NCBI GenBank assembly: GCA_024277025.1
Contig: JAJRWA010000025.1
Coordinates: 1-57,566 of the forward strand
Source of the DNA: Candidatus Krumholzibacteriota bacterium
GTDB taxonomy: Bacteria > Krumholzibacteriota > Krumholzibacteriia > LZORAL124-64-63
Length of the DNA stretch: 57,566 nt
Reading direction: 5' to 3'
The notes under the pieces are model-generated. The model made no database searches. It had not been told where the DNA came from and saw nothing but the letters and a program-made list of their open reading frames with translations. Both the position numbers and the translations under genes were made by a program. Below are positions 1 to 9,284 of this stretch, in pieces (position 1 is the stretch's first letter; every line of letters begins with the position of its first letter).

Positions 1-928
1 CCTGCCCAATGGTCGCGGTCGGCTTGAAGGCCACCCGGAAGACGATCGGCTCGCCGTTGGTGATCCCGCCCTGCACGCCGCCGCTGCGGTTGGTGGCCGT
101 GCCCAGGCCGCCATCCAGCCGCTTGACGAACACGTCATTGTGTTGCGAACCACGCTGTATCGTGCCGCCGAACCCGGAGCCGATCTCGAAGCCCTTGGTC
201 GCCGGCAGGCTGAGCATGGCGTGGGCCAACAGGGCCTCGGCCTTGTCGAAAACGGGCTCGCCCCAGCCGACGGGCAGGCCGCGACAGACACAGGTGATGA
301 CGCCGCCAAGCGAGTCCTGGGCAGCGCGGGCGTCGGTGATCGCGGTGATCATGCCGGCGGCGGCCGCCGGGTCCGGGCAGCGGACGGCTGTTGCATCGAC
401 GGTGCCCCGGTCAATGGTGAGCGGATCGACGGAGTCGGTAGTCTCGGGGCCGACACCCGAAACCCAGGCCACGATCTCCACCCCGAAATCCCGGGCCAGA
501 AACTTGTCGGCCACAGCACCGGCCGCCACCCGGGCCAGGGTCTCGCGGGCACTGGCCCGACCCCCGCCGCTGGCCGCGCGGATCCCGTATTTTTCCTGAT
601 AGGTGTAGTCGGCGTGGGACGGCCGCGGGATCTGCGCCAGATCACTGTAGTCACCGGGGCGCTGGTCCCGGTTGCGCACCAGCAGGGCGATGGGCGTGCC
701 GAGGGTCTGGCCGTTCTCCAGACCGGACAGGATCTCGACCTGATCAGCCTCCTGGCGGTCGGTGGTCAACTTGCTCTGGCCGGGCCGGCGGCGATCCAAC
801 TGGGGTTGGATATCGGCCGGACTGAGTTCCAGACAGGGCGGACAGCCGTCGATCACGGCACCGACACCGCCGTTGTGCGATTCGCCGAACGTCGTCACAC
901 GAAACAACTTGCCGAAGGTGCTGGACAT
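1..928 (-). CDS. aroC: Chorismate synthase (3' end outside window)
   Basis: Makes chorismate from 5-enolpyruvylshikimate-3-phosphate with reduced FMN, the last common step to aromatic amino acids. The first 309 residues are visible. The N-terminus opens [18 protein letters not shown], with the family signature GESHNGGVG at about residues 15-23. The second signature, [17 protein letters not shown], lies farther in. The rest runs off the left edge of the window, so completeness cannot be judged. The ATG at 926-928 is chosen because the protein aligns with the family from residue 1; its ribosome binding site is weak. It is divergent from the trp operon, which draws on its product. A plausible promoter lies at 1012-1040. 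Confidence 0.96.
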   Translation of the reverse strand, partial: MSSTFGKLFRVTTFGESHNGGVGAVIDGCPPCLELSPADIQPQLDRRRPGQSKLTTDRQEADQVEILSGLENGQTLGTPIALLVRNRDQRPGDYSDLAQIPRPSHADYTYQEKYGIRAASGGGRASARETLARVAAGAVADKFLARDFGVEIVAWVSGVGPETTDSVDPLTIDRGTVDATAVRCPDPAAAAGMITAITDARAAQDSLGGVITCVCRGLPVGWGEPVFDKAEALLAHAMLSLPATKGFEIGSGFGGTIQRGSQHNDVFVKRLDGGLGTATNRSGGVQGGITNGEPIVFRVAFKPTATIGQ

Positions 929-959
929 GTCTGGTGACCAATCCAAGGCTGGGTGGTGG

Positions 960-977
960 ACACCCCCCCGGGGGTGT
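960..977. repeat. 8-bp inverted repeat in the aroC 5' region
   Basis: ACACCCCC (960-967) is followed after two bases by GGGGGTGT (970-977), a perfect palindrome about 30 nt upstream of the aroC start codon and inside its predicted leader. It could form a hairpin near the ribosome binding site or be an operator. There is no U-run, so it does not look like an intrinsic terminator. Function unknown. Confidence 0.4.
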
Positions 978-1011
978 TTGGGTAGGATAAAGTCATATCC
1001 CGCGTGAGGAC

Positions 1012-1040
1012 AGCATACCACTGGTGGCGAGGTTTTCCAA
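1012..1040 (-). promoter_or_regulatory. Predicted sigma70-type promoter for aroC
   Basis: On the minus strand a -35-like TTGGAA (1035-1040) and a -10-like TATGCT (1012-1017) are separated by exactly 17 nt and point towards aroC. It lies back to back with the trp promoter that begins 30 bp away, so one regulator bound between them could act on both. Predicted from sequence only. Confidence 0.5.
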
Positions 1041-1070
1041 TCGCGGGACGAATAGCAGGCCGTCACACTA

Positions 1071-1099
1071 TTGACACCTCTACGATTCCGGTATATGAT
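1071..1099 (+). promoter_or_regulatory. trp operon promoter
   Basis: A perfect -35 hexamer TTGACA (1071-1076), a 17-nt spacer and a near-perfect -10 TATGAT (1094-1099) form a strong housekeeping promoter about 40 nt upstream of the leader peptide start. No Trp-repressor-like operator was recognised, so control may rest mainly on the attenuator downstream. Confidence 0.85.
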
Positions 1100-1139
1100 C
1101 ATGTCCGTCGAATATTCTCAGCCCAACGGAGAACCACAA

Positions 1140-1262
1140 GTGAACCTGTGCCGGCACAACCTGAATCATCCCGCCGCCCCGTCGACCCGATGGTGGCCTT
1201 GGTGCACTTATTATCAGTGCCCGGATGTTCGCGTTTGCGCGCACGGGAGGTTCAACGACTAG
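1140..1262 (+). CDS. trpL: trp operon leader peptide (attenuation)
   Basis: A 40-codon ORF starting with GTG, preceded by GGAG (1128-1131) at 8-nt spacing. Codons 18-21 read TGG TGG CCT TGG, giving the motif RWWPW, followed by CTYYQC. Clustered Trp codons just before a terminator are the hallmark of ribosome-mediated attenuation: when charged tRNA-Trp is scarce the ribosome stalls here. The stop TAG (1260-1262) sits in a potential hairpin formed by GGTTCA (1249-1254) and TGAACC (1268-1273). The tandem Tyr codons 24-25 might add a second sensing input, but that is speculation. Confidence 0.88.
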   Translation: MNLCRHNLNHPAAPSTRWWPWCTYYQCPDVRVCAHGRFND

Positions 1263-1319
1263 CTGACTGAACCCGACCCGTCCCCGAACCCGTCATCCGC
1301 GCCGATGACGGGCTTTTTT
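1244..1319 (+). terminator. trp attenuator (terminator plus alternative pairing segments)
   Basis: The terminator is a perfect 9-bp stem, CCCGTCATC (1289-1297) with GATGACGGG (1304-1312), a 6-nt loop and a run of six T (1314-1319). The heptamer GAACCCG occurs twice, at 1269-1275 and 1286-1292. The upstream segment CGGGAGGTTC (1244-1253) can pair with either copy. Pairing with the second copy takes up the first bases of the terminator stem, which would serve as an antiterminator. The stem and U-run are seen directly; the switching is inferred. trpE starts 66 nt downstream. Confidence 0.85.
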
Positions 1320-1385
1320 GTGCCCGCCGCTGCCGGATCCCGGAACAGAAACGAACTGCGACCGCCTCAACCCGTGGAGGAAGCG

Positions 1386-2909
<1,524 letters not shown>

Positions 2910-2911
2910 CC

Positions 2912-3511
2912 ATGCATCTGCTCATCGACAACTACGATTCGTTCACGTTCAACATCGTGCAGGCCCTGGGGGAACTGGGCGCCGAAATCCAGGTCGTGCG
3001 CAACGACCGGATCACCGTGGCCGAGGCCCTTGACCGCGAGCCCGAGTCCCTGATCATCTCGCCGGGACCGGGCACACCCGACGACGCGGGTGTGAGCGTG
3101 GACCTGATCCGGGCTTTTGCCGGGCACGGACCGATCCTGCGTGTTTGCCTCGGTCACCAGAGCATCGTCCAGGCCTTCGGCGGCAGGATCGTGCGCGCCG
3201 AGCGAGTGATGCACGGCAAGACCAGCCGGGTCTACCACGACGGCGGCACCATCTACGCCGGCCTGTCGAATCCTTTCCAGGCCACGCGCTACCACTCGCT
3301 GATCGCGGTCGAAAGCGACCTGCCGGCGGTGTTGAAGGTCTCCAGCTACACCAACGGCGGCGAGATCATGGGCGTCCGGCACCGCGAACTGCCCATCGAG
3401 GGCCTGCAGTTCCATCCCGAGTCGATCCTCACGCCGGAAGGGGCCACGCTGCTGGCCAACTTTCTGAAACTGGCCGGAAGCAAGGGAGCGGGCCATGCAG
3501 TCGGGCGATGA
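2912..3511 (+). CDS. trpG: Anthranilate synthase component II (glutamine amidotransferase)
   Basis: Class I glutamine amidotransferase that supplies ammonia to TrpE. The 199-residue protein opens with [12 protein letters not shown], has the oxyanion motif [11 protein letters not shown], the nucleophile Cys79 (RVCLGHQ) and the His168/Glu170 pair (FHPES). The residue before the catalytic CLGHQ is Arg-Val rather than the usual Gly-Val, a minor oddity. No fusion to trpD is present, unlike enterobacteria. Its end overlaps trpD by 17 nt. Confidence 0.96.
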   Translation: MHLLIDNYDSFTFNIVQALGELGAEIQVVRNDRITVAEALDREPESLIISPGPGTPDDAGVSVDLIRAFAGHGPILRVCLGHQSIVQAFGGRIVRAERVMHGKTSRVYHDGGTIYAGLSNPFQATRYHSLIAVESDLPAVLKVSSYTNGGEIMGVRHRELPIEGLQFHPESILTPEGATLLANFLKLAGSKGAGHAVGR

Positions 3512-4541
3512 ACTGAGCCGGGATGTCCTGCAGGCCCTGATCGCGGGGCACGACTTGTCGGCGGACCAGGCCGCGGAGCTGATGTCGGCGGTCATGACCG
3601 GCGAGGTGCCGCCCGCCCGGCTGGCCGGTATCCTGGTCGCCCTGCGCGCCAAGGGTGAAACCGTAGCCGAGATCACGGGCCTGGCCCGCACCATGCGGCA
3701 GCACGCCGTCAAAGTGAATCCACAGCGCCGCGACCTGGTCGATACCTGCGGCACCGGCGGCGACGGCAGCGGCACCTTCAACATCTCCACGGCCACGGCC
3801 ATCCTGGCGGCGGCCATGGGCTGCGGCGTGGCCAAGCACGGCAACCGCGCCGTGTCGTCGGCCTGCGGCAGCGCCGATGTGCTGGCCGAACTCGGGGTGG
3901 ACATCAACCTGGACGCCAGCCAGGCGGCCACCCTGATCGACGAGATCGGCCTGGGCTTCCTCTTCGCCCCCAGCCTGCATCCCGCCATGAAACACGCCAT
4001 GCCGGCCCGCCGCCAACTGGGCGTGCGCACCGTGTTCAACGTGCTCGGTCCCCTGACCAATCCGGCCGGCGCCCGGCGGCAGCTGCTCGGCGTATTCGAG
4101 GCGGCGCTGTGCGAGACCATGGCCCAGGTCCTGGCTGCCCTGGGTTCCGAACGAGCCTATGTCGTGCACGGCACGGGCGGCCTGGACGAGGTCTCCCTGC
4201 TGGGCCCGACGCGGGTGGCCGAACTGCGTGACGGAACAGTGAGCGTCTTCGAATTCCACCCGCAGGAGATCGGGCTGGGCCCGTGCACGGCAGCGGATCT
4301 CAGCGGCGGCAGTGCGGCGGAGAACGCCGCTGTGATCCAGGCTGTGCTGAACGGCGAGAGCGGGCCCGCGAGTGATATCGTGATCCTGAACGCGGCCTTT
4401 GTCGCGGTGCTGGCCGACCTGACGCCCGATTTTGCCAGTGGGGCCGAGCTGGCCCGCCGCAAGTTGCGTGACGGCTCGGCCCGGCAGGTCCTGGCGGACC
4501 TCAGCCGCTTGTCGACCAGCCTGACCGGGGGTGCCGCGTGA
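3495..4541 (+). CDS. trpD: Anthranilate phosphoribosyltransferase
   Basis: Transfers phosphoribose from PRPP to anthranilate. The 348-residue protein has the PRPP/magnesium motif GTGGDG (residues 86-91), KHGNRAVSS (114-122) and the downstream GPLTNPAGA motif, all as expected for a full-length family member. The ATG lies inside the trpG end (17-nt overlap) and the stop TGA overlaps the GTG start of the next gene, so translation is probably coupled through the operon. Confidence 0.96.
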   Translation: MQSGDELSRDVLQALIAGHDLSADQAAELMSAVMTGEVPPARLAGILVALRAKGETVAEITGLARTMRQHAVKVNPQRRDLVDTCGTGGDGSGTFNISTATAILAAAMGCGVAKHGNRAVSSACGSADVLAELGVDINLDASQAATLIDEIGLGFLFAPSLHPAMKHAMPARRQLGVRTVFNVLGPLTNPAGARRQLLGVFEAALCETMAQVLAALGSERAYVVHGTGGLDEVSLLGPTRVAELRDGTVSVFEFHPQEIGLGPCTAADLSGGSAAENAAVIQAVLNGESGPASDIVILNAAFVAVLADLTPDFASGAELARRKLRDGSARQVLADLSRLSTSLTGGAA

Positions 4542-5932
4542 GTTTCCTGAAGAAGATCCGGCCCGCCAAGGAAGCCGAGGTTCGCGCCCTGCGGGCGGCT
4601 CTCGCCCAGGTGAAGCCCCGGCGGATCGGCGACCGGCCGGTGCGGGATTTCGCCGCCGCCCTGCAGGGTGGCCAGCGACTCATTGCCGAGATCAAGCACA
4701 AGTCGCCGAGCCATCCGCAGTTCCAGCAACTGGCGACACCCGCGACCCTAGCCCGGGCCTACCGGCGCAACGGCGCGGCGGCCCTTTCGATAGTCACCGA
4801 CGCTGCCCACTTCGGCACCTCGCTGGCCGATGTGGCGGCCGTGCGGTCCGCGGTGCCCCTGCCGGTGCTCGTGAAGGATTTCGTCATTGACGAGACGCAG
4901 CTGACGGCCGCCTGGGCCGCCGGCGCCGACGCCGTTCTGCTGATCGTGCGCATGCTCAAGGCCGACCGGCTGCAAACCCTGCTGCGGCACGCCCACGATC
5001 TAGGGCTGCACGTGCTGGTCGAATGCCATGACCGGACGGATATCGAACTGGCCCTGGCGTCCGAAGCCCGCTTGATCGGTGTCAACAACCGCAATCTGGC
5101 CACCCTGACGACCGATCTGGCCCACGGGGCCGCAATGATGCCGCTGGTACCGCAGACGGTGACCCGAATCAGCGAGAGCGGCCTCTACACCCGGGCGGAC
5201 ATCGAGCACATGGCCGGCCATGGTGCCGACGCCTTCCTGGTCGGTCATGCCCTGCTGCACAGCCATGACCCCGGGCGCAAGGTGGCCGAGTTGTGCGGTC
5301 GCGAGTCCGAGACCGCGATCCGGGTCAAGACCTGCGGCCTCACCAGTGCCGAGGACGCGGTGATGGCCCATCAGGCGGGCGCTGATTTTCTGGGCCTGAT
5401 CTTCGCGCCGAGTCGGCGGCAGGTCTCGCCCGACACCGCCCGGGCCATCCGGCAGGCCGTGCCGCGAGCCCGGCTGTGCGGTGTGTTCGTCGACGAACCC
5501 GTCGACCGCGTGGCGTCATTGGCCGAAACCTGTGACCTGGATCTGATCCAATTGCACGGCGACGAGAGTCCGGCTGTTTGCCGCGAGGTCGCCCACGCTA
5601 CGGGACGGCCACTGATCAAGGCCCTGACCGCGGACCGGGCGACACCTGAGCGGGCGGCGCGATACGATGCGGCCGCCTATTTCCTGGTCGATCTGCCCAA
5701 GGGCCGGGATCAGCGCGGCCTGACACCGGACGATTGCCGCCGCACGGCCGGCGACATGCAGCGGGCCGGCTGCGAGGTCTTTCTGGCTGGCGGCCTGACG
5801 CCGGACAACGTCGCCGAAGCTGTTACCGGGAATCCCGTCTTTGCCGTGGATGTGGCCAGCGGCATCGAGGCGGCTCCCGGCAGCAAGGACCCCGAGCGCA
5901 CACGGAACTTCATCTTGGAGGCAAAGCGGTGA
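4538..5932 (+). CDS. trpCF: Fused indole-3-glycerol-phosphate synthase / phosphoribosylanthranilate isomerase
   Basis: A bifunctional enzyme for the third and fourth steps of the branch. Residues 1-255 are the synthase barrel with Glu51/Lys53 (AEIK), Lys113 (VKDF), Glu162, Asn183 (VNNRN) and the SESG motif at 212-215. Residues 262-464 are the isomerase with Cys266 (KTCGLT), FVDE, QLHGDE, Asp385 and the phosphate-binding DVASGIE. All catalytic positions are kept. The start is GTG in a 4-nt GTGA overlap with trpD. The C-F order matches the gammaproteobacterial fusion, but it may have formed independently. Confidence 0.95.
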   Translation: MSFLKKIRPAKEAEVRALRAALAQVKPRRIGDRPVRDFAAALQGGQRLIAEIKHKSPSHPQFQQLATPATLARAYRRNGAAALSIVTDAAHFGTSLADVAAVRSAVPLPVLVKDFVIDETQLTAAWAAGADAVLLIVRMLKADRLQTLLRHAHDLGLHVLVECHDRTDIELALASEARLIGVNNRNLATLTTDLAHGAAMMPLVPQTVTRISESGLYTRADIEHMAGHGADAFLVGHALLHSHDPGRKVAELCGRESETAIRVKTCGLTSAEDAVMAHQAGADFLGLIFAPSRRQVSPDTARAIRQAVPRARLCGVFVDEPVDRVASLAETCDLDLIQLHGDESPAVCREVAHATGRPLIKALTADRATPERAARYDAAAYFLVDLPKGRDQRGLTPDDCRRTAGDMQRAGCEVFLAGGLTPDNVAEAVTGNPVFAVDVASGIEAAPGSKDPERTRNFILEAKR

Positions 5933-7146
5933 ACACGTCTTCAATCTTCGCCGGCGACGGGCCCGGACGCTTCGGCCCCTACGGCGGCCAATTCGTGCCC
6001 GAAACGCTGATGCCGTGCCTGCACGAGTTGACGGCGACCTGGGAAGCGGCCCGCCGCGACCCCGACTTCAATACCGAACTGGCGGCGCTGCTGGCCGACT
6101 ATTCCGGCCGGCCGACGCCCCTGTACCGGGCCCGCCGCTTCGAGCGGAGTTGCGGCGACACGGCCCGGATCTACCTCAAGCGCGAGGACCTGAACCACAC
6201 GGGCGCCCACAAGATCAACAACTGCCTGGGCCAGATCCTGCTGGCCCAGCGCATGGGCAAGAGGCGGATCGTGGCCGAGACCGGCGCCGGCCAGCATGGG
6301 GTGGCCACCGCCACGGTGTGCGCCCTGGTCGGCCTGGAGTGCACCGTGTACATGGGCGAAGTGGACATGGCCCGGCAGGCGCCCAACGTGCGGCGCATGA
6401 AGCTGCTCGGGGCCACGGTTGAATGCGTGACCAGCGGCGCGCGCACCCTGAAGGACGCTTCCAGCGAGGCGATCCGCGACTGGGTGACCAACGTCGCCAC
6501 GACCCACTACATCATCGGTTCGGTCGTGGGCCCGCACCCGTATCCGGCCATGGTACGCGATTTCCAGGCCGTGATCGGAATCGAGGCGCGGCAGCAGGTC
6601 CTGGACCGGGCCGGACGCCTGCCCGACGCCGTGATCGCCTGCGTGGGCGGCGGCAGCAACGCCATCGGGATCTTCGCCGGCTTCATCGCCGACCCGGTGG
6701 ACCTGTTCGGAGTCGAGGCCGGCGGCTCGGCTGCCGGCCACTCGGCGGCCCTCGGCCTGGGCGAGCCCGGCGTCCTGCATGGCTCGTTCAGCTACCTGCT
6801 GCAGGATGACGATGGGCAGATCATCCCCGCCCATTCGGTGGCCGCCGGCCTGGATTACCCCGGCGTGGGCCCTGAGCACAGCCATTTGAAAGATACCGGA
6901 CGGGTGCAGTACGGCAGCGTCAACGACAGCGAAGCCCTGGCCGCTTTCTCGGACCTCTCCCGGCTCGAGGGCATTATCCCGGCCCTGGAATCGAGCCATG
7001 CCATCGCGTGGTGCCGCCGGCTGCTGGACGACCCGGCTGCCGTCGCGCGACTTCGCGAGCACGCCGGCGACGAACAGCCGGTGGTCGTCATCAATCTGAG
7101 CGGCCGCGGCGACAAGGACATGGACAACAACGGGGGTGAGTCATGA
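5929..7146 (+). CDS. trpB: Tryptophan synthase beta chain
   Basis: PLP enzyme condensing indole with serine to tryptophan. The 405-residue product opens with the family N-terminus ([15 protein letters not shown]), has the PLP lysine Lys95 in HTGAHKINN, the phosphate-binding GGGSNAIG and the SHAIAW and GRGDKD motifs of a canonical TrpB1. The GTG at 5929 follows TTGGAGGC and overlaps the previous stop (GTGA); it gives the right N-terminus. The stop overlaps the ATG of trpA. Confidence 0.96.
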   Translation: MNTSSIFAGDGPGRFGPYGGQFVPETLMPCLHELTATWEAARRDPDFNTELAALLADYSGRPTPLYRARRFERSCGDTARIYLKREDLNHTGAHKINNCLGQILLAQRMGKRRIVAETGAGQHGVATATVCALVGLECTVYMGEVDMARQAPNVRRMKLLGATVECVTSGARTLKDASSEAIRDWVTNVATTHYIIGSVVGPHPYPAMVRDFQAVIGIEARQQVLDRAGRLPDAVIACVGGGSNAIGIFAGFIADPVDLFGVEAGGSAAGHSAALGLGEPGVLHGSFSYLLQDDDGQIIPAHSVAAGLDYPGVGPEHSHLKDTGRVQYGSVNDSEALAAFSDLSRLEGIIPALESSHAIAWCRRLLDDPAAVARLREHAGDEQPVVVINLSGRGDKDMDNNGGES

Positions 7147-7967
7147 GTGCTCGCCGCACCGGCCGTCTGGGCCGCCTGACGGCCAGCCTGCGGACCGCCC
7201 GGGTCAAGCCTCTGGTTCCGTTCATCACGGCCGGCTATCCGGATGAGCCGACTTTTGACCGGGTGCTGGCCGCCATCGCCGCAGCCGGGTGTCCCCTGGT
7301 GGAGATCGGCATCCCGTTCAGTGATCCGGTCGCCGATGGGCCGGTCATCCAGGCCGCGTCACAGAAAGTCCTGGCCCGGGGCATGACTCTGGCCCGGACC
7401 CTGGCCCTGGCGGCGACCGCTCACCGCGACCACGGACTTGATGTCGTGATGATGGGCTACCTGAACCCCATTCTGAAATTCGGCCCCGCCCGCTTTGCCG
7501 CAACCTGTGGCGAGTCCTCGGTGGCGGGGGTGATCGTCCCGGACCTGCCGCCGGAAGAGGCCGCGGGCCTACGTGAACTCCTGGCCGCCCGGGACGTGGA
7601 CCTGGTCGACCTGGTTGCCCCGACCACGGATCCGGCGCGCTTGGTGCGGAAAGTCGAACAGGCCACTGGCTTCCTGTATCTGGTCTCGACCACCGGCGTC
7701 ACCGGCAGCGGCACTGCCGCCGCCGACACCCTGCCTGACTATTTGACCCGTGTGCGTGCCACGACGGACCTGCCCCTGTACGTGGGTTTCGGCATTGCCA
7801 CGCCCCAACAGGCGGGCCAGGTCGCTGCCCTGGCTGACGGCGTGATCGTCGGCAGCGCCCTGTTGCGCACCCTGACCGGTGACCGCGACGGCGCCGTCGC
7901 CGCCGCCACCGAATTCCTGCACGAAATGGCCCAGGCCGTGACCTCCGCGAAAGGGACCTCCCGATGA
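7143..7967 (+). CDS. trpA: Tryptophan synthase alpha chain
   Basis: Cleaves indole-3-glycerol phosphate to indole, which is channelled to TrpB. 274 residues. Catalytic Glu54 ([10 protein letters not shown]) and Asp65 (ADGPVIQ) are both present, followed by the TIM-barrel motifs [23 protein letters not shown] and VGFGIATP. It shares ATGA overlaps with trpB upstream and with the DAHP synthase gene downstream. Confidence 0.96.
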   Translation: MSARRTGRLGRLTASLRTARVKPLVPFITAGYPDEPTFDRVLAAIAAAGCPLVEIGIPFSDPVADGPVIQAASQKVLARGMTLARTLALAATAHRDHGLDVVMMGYLNPILKFGPARFAATCGESSVAGVIVPDLPPEEAAGLRELLAARDVDLVDLVAPTTDPARLVRKVEQATGFLYLVSTTGVTGSGTAAADTLPDYLTRVRATTDLPLYVGFGIATPQQAGQVAALADGVIVGSALLRTLTGDRDGAVAAATEFLHEMAQAVTSAKGTSR

Positions 7968-8995
7968 TCATCGTCATGAAGGAAAGCGCGACTGTGGCTG
8001 AGCTCGGCCACGTCATCAAGCTGCTCGAGGAGCGCGGCTTCAATCCGCGGCCCAACCACGGCGCCCAACGCACCGTGATCGGGATCATGGAAGCCACAGG
8101 CAACGATCTCTCCGGAATCGCGGACCTGCCCGGGGTCGATCAGATCGCGCCGTTCAGCAGCAGCTTCAAGATGGTCAGCCGGGACTTCAAGCCCGAGCCG
8201 ACCGTGGTCCAGGTGGGCGACACGGCCATCGGCGGCCAGGAGTTCGTGGTCATGGCCGGACCCTGTGGCGTCGAGTCCACCGAGCAGTTGCTGTCCACGG
8301 CGCGTCAGGTCAAGGCCTGCGGCGGACGCGTGCTGCGGGGCGGGGCCTTCAAGCCGCGCACCTCACCCTACAGCTTCCAGGGACTGCGCGAGGAGGGCCT
8401 GAAAATCCTGGCCGCAGCCAGACAGGAAACCGGGCTGCCCATCATCACCGAAATCATCTCACCCGAGCTCGTGCCCCTGGTCGCGCGCTACACCGACATC
8501 ATGCAGATCGGCGCGCGCAACATGCAGAACTACGCGCTGCTCGAAGCGGTGGGGCGCGAGCGCAAGCCCGTCCTGCTGAAGCGGGGATTGATGTCGACCA
8601 TCGAGGAAATGCTGCTGGCGGCGGAGTACCTGATGTCCGGCGGGAATACCCAGGTGATGCTGTGCGAGCGCGGCATCCGCACCTTTGAACGGGCCACCCG
8701 CAACACCCTGGACCTGTCGGCGGTGTCGGTGATCAAGCGGGCCAGCCACCTGCCGGTCATCGTAGACCCCAGTCACGCCGTGGGACACGTCGACTATGTG
8801 GCCGACATGTGCCGGGCCTCGGTGGCCGCCGGTGCCGACGGGATCATCATCGAAGTTCATCCGGATCCGGCCCAGGCCCTGTCCGACGGTCAGCAGAGTT
8901 TGACGTTTGACGCCTTTGCCGAGTTGATGGAGAGCCTGCGGCCCCTCGCGGCGGCCATGAAACGTCCCATGCCCGAACCGGCCAGAAAGGGATGA
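7964..8995 (+). CDS. aroF: 3-deoxy-7-phosphoheptulonate (DAHP) synthase, type I-beta
   Basis: Condenses PEP and erythrose-4-phosphate, the entry step of the shikimate pathway. The 343-residue protein has an N-terminal ferredoxin-like regulatory extension (about residues 1-70) of the Thermotoga type, then the barrel with [24 protein letters not shown], the metal Cys region [10 protein letters not shown] and DPSHAVGH. Its ATG overlaps the trpA stop, so the trp attenuator should also control aromatic precursor supply here. Family and reaction are secure; the regulatory domain's ligand is not visible. Confidence 0.95.
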   Translation: MIIVMKESATVAELGHVIKLLEERGFNPRPNHGAQRTVIGIMEATGNDLSGIADLPGVDQIAPFSSSFKMVSRDFKPEPTVVQVGDTAIGGQEFVVMAGPCGVESTEQLLSTARQVKACGGRVLRGGAFKPRTSPYSFQGLREEGLKILAAARQETGLPIITEIISPELVPLVARYTDIMQIGARNMQNYALLEAVGRERKPVLLKRGLMSTIEEMLLAAEYLMSGGNTQVMLCERGIRTFERATRNTLDLSAVSVIKRASHLPVIVDPSHAVGHVDYVADMCRASVAAGADGIIIEVHPDPAQALSDGQQSLTFDAFAELMESLRPLAAAMKRPMPEPARKG

Positions 8996-8996
8996 A

Positions 8997-9035
8997 GCGA
9001 CCACCCGGCTGCCACGCCACTTCAGGGGTGGTCGC
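8997..9035 (+). terminator. Hairpin ending the trp-aroF operon
   Basis: A perfect 10-bp inverted repeat, GCGACCACCC (8997-9006) and GGGTGGTCGC (9026-9035), with a 19-nt loop, begins one base after the aroF stop. No U-run follows, so it may stabilise the 3' end or assist Rho-dependent rather than intrinsic termination. Confidence 0.55.
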
Positions 9036-9209
9036 TGTCCCCAAACCAGCCCGGTTCCTCCCAGCCCCGGGCTGTGCACCCGGTGATCGCAAAATACCGG
9101 CCAGAAGCGGGAAGATCCGCACCGGGCCGGCATTTATTTTGTAACTGGCTTGGTACCAGACACTTGCAACGGAGCAAAACTATTTCGACCGGGAAGACTC
9201 CAGACCATT

Positions 9210-9271
9210 GTGTCCCACAAGTGTCCCAGATGCGAGGGCTCTGCGAGTGGTGTCCCACCGGCACTGGGACA
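9210..9271. repeat. Cluster of TGTCCCA heptamers between convergent genes
   Basis: GTGTCCCA occurs at 9210-9217, 9221-9228 and 9250-9257, and the inverse TGGGACA at 9265-9271. The first two lie 11 bp apart, one helical turn. The last pair forms a 7-bp hairpin just downstream of the minus-strand HD-GYP-like gene and may be its 3' hairpin, though no U-run follows. A protein-binding role is possible but unsupported. Confidence 0.4.
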
Positions 9272-9284
9272 GTCAGGCGCCCAC

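Noticed and set aside
1305..1385. Upstream in-frame extension of trpE
   Set aside because: It would begin inside the attenuator stem; the ATG at 1386 has an ideal ribosome binding site.
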